Assembly (NCBI RefSeq): GCF_002902285.1
Contig: NZ_PPRU01000025.1
Coordinates: forward strand, 89,701-153,700
Reading direction: 5' to 3'
DNA from: Staphylococcus simulans
Lineage (GTDB): Bacteria > Bacillota > Bacilli > Staphylococcales > Staphylococcaceae
Length of the DNA stretch: 64,000 nt
Shown: positions 58,321 to 64,000 of the stretch, one piece after another
Layout of the letters: the number at the start of each line of letters is the position of its first letter
Position numbering within the stretch: the stretch's first letter is position 1
The notes under the pieces: model-generated
What the model saw: only the letters and a program-made list of their open reading frames with translations
Databases searched by the model: none
Told to the model about the DNA's origin: nothing
Position numbers and translations under genes: made by a program

Positions 58321-59361
58321 TTATTTTCGTTTTGTATATTCATGGACATAATCAGCAATTTTCTCCAACGTTTCTGGTTTCACTTCTGGGAATACCCCGT
58401 GTCCTAAGTTGAAAATGTGTTTGCCGTAAGCCATTCCTTGATCTAAGATTTCATCTAAGCGCGGTTGAATAACTTCCCAAGGTGCCAATAACAATGAAGG
58501 ATCTAAGTTGCCTTGAATTGTTTTTGTAACCCCTGCATCAGCAGTATCTTTGATTGTTGTACGCCAATCAATACCTAATACATCAATCGGAAGTGAATTC
58601 CATTCTTCAATTAAATGTGTAGCATTCACACCGAATAAGATAACCGGCACATCATGTTCTGCTTTAATCCCTTTAATTAAGCGTTCCATATGCGGCTTAA
58701 TGTAATATCTGAAATCAGGGGCATTTAATGCGCCAATCCACGAATCAAAGATTTGAATCAACTCTGCACCCGCTTCGATTTGTGCATTCGCATACGTGAT
58801 AGACATATCTACTAAATGATTCATTAACGCAAACCATGTTGCCTCATCACGATACATCATAGCTTTAGTGAAGTGATAATTTTTAGAAGGTCCACCTTCA
58901 ATCATATAACTTGCTAAAGTAAATGGTGCGCCGACAAAACCAATTAAAGGCACATTCAATTTTTCTTCCGTCAAGAGCTTAATCGTATCTAACACGTAAG
59001 GTACATCGCGTTTTGGATCAATTTGTCCTAGCTTTTCTACATCTTGAATCGTTTTGATTGTATTCTCAATCACAGGACCGATACCAGATTTAATCTCTAC
59101 ATCTACACCAATCGGTTTTAATGGTGTCATGATATCTTTATATAAAATTGCTGCGTCAGTTTGATAGTGATCTACTGGTAAATGTGTAACATAGGCACAC
59201 AATTCAGGTTGGTGTGTAATTTCAAATAACGAATATTTCTCTTTTAAGGCACGATATTCAGGTTGAGAACGACCTGCTTGTCGCATAAACCATAATGGAG
59301 TGTGTTCAACCTCTTCTCCCTTAATCATCTTTAAAATTGTATTATTTTTTTGATGCACCAC
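58321..59361 (-). CDS. hemE: Uroporphyrinogen decarboxylase
   Basis: A 346-residue UroD. The N-terminal [10 protein letters not shown] and the [16 protein letters not shown] motifs mark the active site; [18 protein letters not shown] and GHGVFPEV are also family blocks. It removes four carboxyl groups to give coproporphyrinogen III. First gene of the hemEHY operon, with a PerR-like site directly before its ribosome-binding site. Confidence 0.95.
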   Translation of the reverse strand: MVHQKNNTILKMIKGEEVEHTPLWFMRQAGRSQPEYRALKEKYSLFEITHQPELCAYVTHLPVDHYQTDAAILYKDIMTPLKPIGVDVEIKSGIGPVIENTIKTIQDVEKLGQIDPKRDVPYVLDTIKLLTEEKLNVPLIGFVGAPFTLASYMIEGGPSKNYHFTKAMMYRDEATWFALMNHLVDMSITYANAQIEAGAELIQIFDSWIGALNAPDFRYYIKPHMERLIKGIKAEHDVPVILFGVNATHLIEEWNSLPIDVLGIDWRTTIKDTADAGVTKTIQGNLDPSLLLAPWEVIQPRLDEILDQGMAYGKHIFNLGHGVFPEVKPETLEKIADYVHEYTKRK

Positions 59362-59376
59362 AGTATCCTCCCAAAA

Positions 59377-59391
59377 TTATAATCATTCTAA
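59377..59391 (-). promoter_or_regulatory. PerR-like box at the hemE promoter
   Basis: TTAGAATGATTATAA on the minus strand matches the PerR consensus TTATAATnATTATAA with one change. It lies five bases upstream of the GGGAGG ribosome-binding site of hemE. A Fur-type reading of the same 7-1-7 symmetry is possible. It would couple haem synthesis to peroxide or metal status. Confidence 0.5.
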
Positions 59392-59694
59392 TCTATTCTA
59401 GCATATCCGTAGAATACACGTATTTTGTTGGATGTAAATGTCATAAAAAAGACATAGCAAATCACAATCGTGTAAACTTTTTCTACGTGCTTACCTTCTT
59501 TAGTTGCAACATATTACATTATGACATAATTTGTTAAAATCCTCATTGGTTCCGTTTTCAAAATCTGAAACATTTTCATCATTTCTATATCAAATTGCCC
59601 TACTAATACTATATAATGAGACTACTAGTATTTTTAATTGCTAGAAACTTATTTTTATTCTTTGTAGAATAATACAAAAAAGGAGGAACGTGCC
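59392..59694. other. Intergenic region between hemE and traP
   Basis: About 300 bases, A/T-rich, between the divergent hemE and traP genes. A TATAAT-like element lies near 59612 (ACTATATAATGAG) on the plus strand and may belong to traP, but no -35 at standard distance was clear. No RNA gene or repeat was recognised. Confidence 0.4.
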
Positions 59695-60198
59695 ATGAAA
59701 TTATATGCATCCTATGGTACATTCGGATACCTTAACCAAATTCGATTAAACAACCCAGAGCATAACTTATTTTTATTCTCAACAAATGATTCATCAGTGA
59801 TTTTTGAAGAAACTGAACAACCAACTGCTTTAAAAGAACCACTTAAATATGAAGTACTTTCAAGCATTAATGAACTTGAAGAAGAATGTTTCTATGCAGT
59901 TGTCTTTACCCCAACTTCAGAAAATCATATGTATCAATTAGAAAAACGTTTAACATCATTATCTTTAAACTTGGATAAATTCCCTGGATTCAAATGTTAC
60001 CGTTTCTTAAAACCAATTAAAGGAACAACTTACAAAATCTACTTTGGTTTTGCTGAGCGTAGTAACTTTGAAGATTTCAAATCTTCTCAAGTTTATCAAG
60101 ATAACTTCTCTAAAACAGCGTTATCTCAATTCTTCGGTTCTAGCGGCCAACATTCAAGTTATTTTGAACGTTTCCTCTATCCGGTGGATAAAGATTAA
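59695..60198 (+). CDS. traP: TraP family signal/haem-related protein
   Basis: A 167-residue protein recognised as staphylococcal TRAP by length, sequence (MKLYASYGTFGYLNQI, ...FGSSGQHSSYFERFLYP) and location beside ecsB and hemE. It has a C-terminal ABM-type ferredoxin-like fold related to haem monooxygenases. Its earlier assigned role in agr signalling is disputed in the literature. AAGGAGG precedes the ATG; it is a one-gene unit. Confidence 0.88.
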   Translation: MKLYASYGTFGYLNQIRLNNPEHNLFLFSTNDSSVIFEETEQPTALKEPLKYEVLSSINELEEECFYAVVFTPTSENHMYQLEKRLTSLSLNLDKFPGFKCYRFLKPIKGTTYKIYFGFAERSNFEDFKSSQVYQDNFSKTALSQFFGSSGQHSSYFERFLYPVDKD

Positions 60199-60219
60199 GC
60201 AAAAGTATCTAAAAAACAA

Positions 60220-60263
60220 AACAACGTCCATTAGCTTAAATTGCTAATGAGACGTTGTTTTTA
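60220..60263 (+). terminator. Bidirectional terminator between traP and ecsB
   Basis: A 9-bp stem AACAACGTC/GACGTTGTT (60220-60228 with 60251-60259) continued by CATTAGC/GCTAATG, with T-run. Confidence 0.88.
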
Positions 60264-60272
60264 TATTTAGAT

Positions 60273-61499
60273 TTAGTCTTTTAATAAGGCTTCTTGGTAT
60301 TTCAATTTCTTGATAATATTTCTGATTGTCAACCAACCCACCACAAAGAATACTAATACCATATAAAATTGTGGCGGGAAAAGGATAGCGTATGTTAACG
60401 CTAATATTATACCGATACCAAACATAATATGATATAGAAACTGACCATAGCCTTGAATTACTCTTTCTTCAGGTACAGGCCAAACTTGCGGCCATAACCC
60501 ATAAGCTTGTTGTGTATAGAACTGTGCTGTTTGCAGTAAAATTATATACATAAACAGTCCGCCTACAATTAATGAAATCCATTGATTCGAAAGCCAAATC
60601 ATTAACACAAGTGCAATAATAACTAATCGTAAAATGATATTGAATGCATCTTTACCTCTTAAGAAGCTACGTTTAAATAGAAATAAATACATATGCTTTG
60701 CGTTATATTGATTTGAACGCGGTCTCGGCAATAAGAAATCCAAATAACGACGACGTACTGCCGCTGAGCGCAAGTGTTTTACATCAGTGAACATATTGAC
60801 GAATTTATAGTAATTCATGTGATGTTGCTGTTCAATCACAATCAGCGCTTCCCATGGCAATAAGCGTTTTGCATTATTTTTCTTTAGTACAATAATCCAT
60901 GCGATAAATACAATAACAAGTAACAAACCAAACCATTGATGTGCACCTAAAATTAAAACGTATGTGATTGCAAAGAGCAGCCATTGCAGGACTTGCATAA
61001 TCCATAAAGGCCTTTTTGCCTGCATCCACTCTAATTTGGCAATTAAGCCGAGATATGGATAAATTAAAGCGGCAACCGCAAATAATGCGTAGTAAAGCAG
61101 ATTGCCCGCTTCAAGTCTACTGAATAATGGAAAGAGTACAATTAATACAACCACTTGCAAAGCTATTCTATTTAAATAACTATAAATAATACTATAGTTC
61201 AAGTAGCTGCGCATATGCCGTTCAAATGGTAATAGGAACAAACGATCCGCCTCTTTAAACAAAGTGCGTAAAGGAAAGATCGAAATTACAGCAACAGCGA
61301 TACTTGCTAATAATGCATATGGTATGCCAGATGGAATATGTTTAAGCCAGTTACCGTAGCCTAATATAAACGCACCGAATAAAATCAATAGAAATACTGA
61401 AAAGTGCCCATTAAAAATAAATTTATTATAGTAGGCTTTTTCTTTACTGATTGCTGTTCTTCTTTGGTTAAATAATTCTATGGCGCGATGGTCTGTCAT
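60273..61499 (-). CDS. ecsB: ABC transporter permease EcsB
   Basis: A 408-residue membrane protein with about eight to ten hydrophobic segments, of the EcsB family. In Bacillus the Ecs transporter affects secretion and intramembrane proteolysis (RasP). The start ATG overlaps the ecsA stop (ATGA). The N-terminal cytosolic MTDHRAIELFNQRRTAISKEK segment is typical. Confidence 0.9.
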   Translation of the reverse strand: MTDHRAIELFNQRRTAISKEKAYYNKFIFNGHFSVFLLILFGAFILGYGNWLKHIPSGIPYALLASIAVAVISIFPLRTLFKEADRLFLLPFERHMRSYLNYSIIYSYLNRIALQVVVLIVLFPLFSRLEAGNLLYYALFAVAALIYPYLGLIAKLEWMQAKRPLWIMQVLQWLLFAITYVLILGAHQWFGLLLVIVFIAWIIVLKKNNAKRLLPWEALIVIEQQHHMNYYKFVNMFTDVKHLRSAAVRRRYLDFLLPRPRSNQYNAKHMYLFLFKRSFLRGKDAFNIILRLVIIALVLMIWLSNQWISLIVGGLFMYIILLQTAQFYTQQAYGLWPQVWPVPEERVIQGYGQFLYHIMFGIGIILALTYAILFPPQFYMVLVFFVVGWLTIRNIIKKLKYQEALLKD

Positions 61500-62233
61500 A
61501 CGTTTTGACCACCTTGCGTCACATGAATATAAATTTCATCTAATGTTTTATCATGTAAACCTGTTTGTGCTCTAAGTTCATCTAAATTACCAAAAGCAAC
61601 AATACGTCCTTCATCAAGGATGATGAAGCGATCACAATAACGCTCAGCTGTTGCTAATATATGTGTACTCATTAATACAGTACGCCCTTCATTCTTCTTC
61701 TCTACCATTAAATCCAACATGGATTGTATACCTAATGGATCTAAACCAAGAAATGGCTCGTCAATGATATAAAGTTCAGGGTTGACGATAAAGGCGCAAA
61801 TTATCATGACCTTCTGTTTCATCCCTTTAGAAAAATGACTTGGAAAAACTTGGAGTTCTTTTTCTAAACGAAATGTTTTTAATAACGGCATGGCACGATC
61901 CATTGCAGTTTGTTTATCAATGCCGTAAGCCATTGCAGTCATATCAATATGTTCTTGTAATGTTAATTCTTCATATATGACCGGTGCTTCAGGAATATAC
62001 GATAATTTATGTCTATAGGTCTCAATGTCTTCTTTGATGTTAGTACCTGAAATAGAAAGTTCACCTGCAGCAGGTGTTAACAATCCGAGCATGTGCTTGA
62101 TTGTCGTACTTTTCCCTGCACCGTTAAGGCCGATCAAGCCTACAATTTCACCATTTTTTAATTCAAAACTAATATCTTGAATCACAGGTTTTTTACCATA
62201 ACCACCTGTGAGTTGTTCTACTTTAACAGTCAT
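61496..62233 (-). CDS. ecsA: ABC transporter ATP-binding protein EcsA
   Basis: A 245-residue ABC ATPase. Walker A GLNGAGKST, the signature-region FSKGMKQKV (a variant of LSGGQ), Walker B LYIIDEPFLGLDP and the switch histidine in MSTHIL are present. It pairs with EcsB. I start at ATG 62233, eight bases after GGAGG; earlier in-frame codons overlap the site. Confidence 0.92.
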   Translation of the reverse strand: MTVKVEQLTGGYGKKPVIQDISFELKNGEIVGLIGLNGAGKSTTIKHMLGLLTPAAGELSISGTNIKEDIETYRHKLSYIPEAPVIYEELTLQEHIDMTAMAYGIDKQTAMDRAMPLLKTFRLEKELQVFPSHFSKGMKQKVMIICAFIVNPELYIIDEPFLGLDPLGIQSMLDLMVEKKNEGRTVLMSTHILATAERYCDRFIILDEGRIVAFGNLDELRAQTGLHDKTLDEIYIHVTQGGQNV

Positions 62234-62369
62234 ATTCATAACCTCCAACTGTTCTTTATTGTACCAAAAAGCATGTATTAACTCATAGAGAAATCATTCG
62301 TGACATGACGTTTAAAGGCGGGTAATGCTATAATGTACTTTAAGTAAACCTTTTAAGGAGTGAATTGTG

Positions 62370-62795
62370 ATGTCAGAAACAATTTTCAGCAAAATCATTG
62401 ATGGTGAAATCCCAAGTTATAAAGTTTATGAAGATGATTATGTCTATGCATTCTTAGATATTTCGCAAGTAACGAAAGGTCACACTTTGCTTGTACCTAA
62501 GAAAGCTTCACCAAACATTTTCGAAACTGATCCAGAAACAATGCAGCATATCGGTGCAGCAATGCCTAAAATTGCCAACGCAATTAAAAAAGCATTTAAT
62601 CCAGACGGCTTAAACATCATTCAAAACAATGGTGAATTTGCAGACCAATCTGTATTCCACTTACATTTCCACTTCTTACCAAGATACAAAAATGATGTGG
62701 ATGGCTTCGGTTATAAATGGATTACACACGAAGAAGAATTAGGCGATGAAGCAAAAGCTAAAATTGCACAAGAGATTCAAGCACATTTTGAATGA
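62370..62795 (+). CDS. hit: HIT-family nucleotide hydrolase
   Basis: A 141-residue Hint/HIT protein. The histidine triad is HLHFHFLPR near residues 99-107; the N-terminal IFSKIIDGEIPSYKVYEDD is family-typical. It hydrolyses AMP-linked substrates. ATG 62370 follows AAGGAG at nine bases; a GTG directly before it is also possible. Divergent from ecsAB, as in Bacillus. Confidence 0.92.
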   Translation: MSETIFSKIIDGEIPSYKVYEDDYVYAFLDISQVTKGHTLLVPKKASPNIFETDPETMQHIGAAMPKIANAIKKAFNPDGLNIIQNNGEFADQSVFHLHFHFLPRYKNDVDGFGYKWITHEEELGDEAKAKIAQEIQAHFE

Positions 62796-62862
62796 TTACC
62801 TAATTTTCGGGTAATAACATACTATATCTAAACTTAACATCATTAAATAAGGAGACTAACCT

Positions 62863-63333
62863 ATGAAAGTAATTCGCATTTTAGGTGGATTAGTTGCTGG
62901 TACTGCTGCTGGTCTTGCTGTAACTGCTTTTAATAAAAACAGTTCTAAAGCTGGCCAAACTGAATTTGACGACAGTACAAAAGCAATTAAACAACAATCA
63001 TCTAATATTTCAAGCTATGTTAATCAAATCAAGGACGGTACGCAAGAAGTTAAAACTATCGTCGATGAAGTTAAAACTTTGATTAGCGACTTTATGAAAG
63101 ATATTCAACCAAATATCAATCATATTCAAGAAAATATTCAAGATATCCAAAAACGCGGTGAAATTATCGGTGAAACGGTGCAAGGCATTACGAAAAGCCC
63201 TGATAAGAAAAACATCACACCGTACACACCAAAACAACAACCTGTTGGTAAAGAGCAGCGTGAAACGGTACAACAAAATCAAACAGCTGCAGTGGAACCT
63301 AAAAAGAAACAAGTGGACACTGAAGCTGAATAA
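62863..63333 (+). CDS. YtxH-domain cell-envelope protein
   Basis: A 156-residue protein with an N-terminal hydrophobic YtxH-type segment (RILGGLVAGTAAGLAVTAF), then a long amphipathic helix (residues 40-105, rich in Ile/Val every three to four residues), and a Gln/Lys-rich C-terminus. Function unknown; it resembles Bacillus YhaH, which also lies beside hit. AAGGAG precedes the ATG. Confidence 0.8.
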   Translation: MKVIRILGGLVAGTAAGLAVTAFNKNSSKAGQTEFDDSTKAIKQQSSNISSYVNQIKDGTQEVKTIVDEVKTLISDFMKDIQPNINHIQENIQDIQKRGEIIGETVQGITKSPDKKNITPYTPKQQPVGKEQRETVQQNQTAAVEPKKKQVDTEAE

Positions 63334-63342
63334 TGAGTATTT

Positions 63343-63380
63343 AAGATCAGAACAACATCGTGTTGTCCTGGTCTTTTCTT
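63343..63380 (+). terminator. Terminator after the YtxH-type gene
   Basis: A 14-bp imperfect stem (63343-63356 with 63362-63375) followed by T-rich sequence. Confidence 0.8.
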
Positions 63381-63585
63381 TTAAATTTTAAACTTCATAA
63401 ACATGCGATATTACAGCATTCTCCCCTCTTCTAAACATGCCACTTAATTAGCCTAAAATTTCCTCATAATTAATACTTGACTCTTTCATTAGAAAGATAG
63501 ATAATACCTAAGTATTGATAAGAACTTAGAAAAAATATCCCAAAATAAACGAAAAAACAAATAAATAATGCGAGGAGGTATCGTG

Positions 63586-64000
63586 ATGTTTTTATGCTCA
63601 CGTCAAATTGACATTAATACAAGATTTGGCTTACCCCGTATCTTTTTTATTGCTGTTGTCACAACTATTATCACATTTTTAATCAGCTATGAAGTATTGA
63701 TATTTTTATCCAATAAAGAGATCACAGACCGGTACTTTTTCGTGTTTCTAATAGCGGTGTTATTACTTTATCCAATTCATAAACTCATTCATTTAATTGT
63801 TTTAGCACCCTACTACAAACACTTTAAAAAGAAACGTCTTACTAAGCGACCATGGATACCTTTATATAACTTATATGTCAGTACGCCAGTGAATAAATAT
63901 TTATTCTGCTTATGCTTAATTGCACCAGTTATCGTGATTACTGCAGCAAGTATTTATATGGCAACATTAATGCCGCAGTACGGTCATTATTTCATGTTCC
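63586..64000 (+). CDS. DUF3267-like membrane protein, N-terminal part
   Basis: The first 138 codons of a gene running off the right edge. ATG 63586 has GAGGAGG seven bases upstream. It begins MFLCSRQIDINTRFGLPRIFF and has hydrophobic segments near 22-44, 55-75 and 105-128, with HKLIHLIVLAP in the second, which resembles the metal-ligand region of DUF3267 family membrane proteins. The position next to the YhaH-like gene agrees. Function unknown. Confidence 0.7.
   Translation, partial: MFLCSRQIDINTRFGLPRIFFIAVVTTIITFLISYEVLIFLSNKEITDRYFFVFLIAVLLLYPIHKLIHLIVLAPYYKHFKKKRLTKRPWIPLYNLYVSTPVNKYLFCLCLIAPVIVITAASIYMATLMPQYGHYFMF

Overview
The window is a low-GC Gram-positive chromosome segment from a Staphylococcus. 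The evidence is gene content and order: sftA/spoIIIE-ytpR-ytpQ-ytpP-M42 peptidase-ytnP-trmB-ytmP-dat-pepV, then ytgP, leuS, ribDEBAH, sagB, sigS-comK, metK/pckA, menEC, a tRNA cluster, hemEHY, traP and ecsAB-hit. The order follows what I remember of S. aureus closely, but an ldh gene and a de novo NAD operon sit where S. aureus does not have them. A coagulase-negative species is therefore likely; the species cannot be fixed from sequence reading alone.

Layout. 1-9.7 kb is a mostly minus-strand housekeeping block: DNA translocase N-terminus, thioredoxin, peptidases, tRNA methyltransferase and D-amino-acid aminotransferase. 9.3-16.8 kb holds a YtxH gene cut by a stop codon, a pseudouridine synthase, a MurJ-type flippase, a flavoprotein, rhodanese and leuS with a T-box leader. 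16.8-23 kb holds an MFS transporter, the radical SAM/methyltransferase pair ytqA-ytqB, ldh with a Rex operator, a hydrolase and proline dehydrogenase. 23-26.8 kb is the riboflavin operon behind an FMN riboswitch. 26.9-34.6 kb holds a flavoprotein, the glucosaminidase SagB, sigS-comK, transaldolase, two crcB genes and an aldo/keto reductase. 34.7-42.9 kb holds metK behind a SAM-I riboswitch, pckA divergent from it, an esterase, a Nudix hydrolase, yidD and menE-menC.

43-55.7 kb is the accessory zone. By my recollection of gene order it corresponds to the slot of the vSa-beta island in S. aureus. It carries a CopB-type copper ATPase, a lipoprotein, a decayed yefM-yoeB toxin-antitoxin locus, eight tRNA genes, and a complete NAD operon (nadB-nadC-nadA) divergent from nifS-niaR. 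Between copB and the lipoprotein gene, a short minus-strand transcription unit (about 46.80-46.98 kb) has a near-consensus promoter, three tandem copies of Shine-Dalgarno plus a three-codon reading frame (AUG-CCN-NNN-UAA), and an intrinsic terminator. It is the most unusual object in the window.

55.7-64 kb returns to core: hemEHY (coproporphyrin-dependent haem synthesis, with a PerR-like box at the promoter), traP, ecsAB-hit, a second YtxH-type protein and the start of a DUF3267-type membrane protein. Other unusual points are two alpha/beta hydrolases with glycine at the nucleophile position, a Shine-Dalgarno separated from its start codon by a hairpin, and unassigned structured RNA candidates upstream of sagB and at 55.7-55.8 kb.
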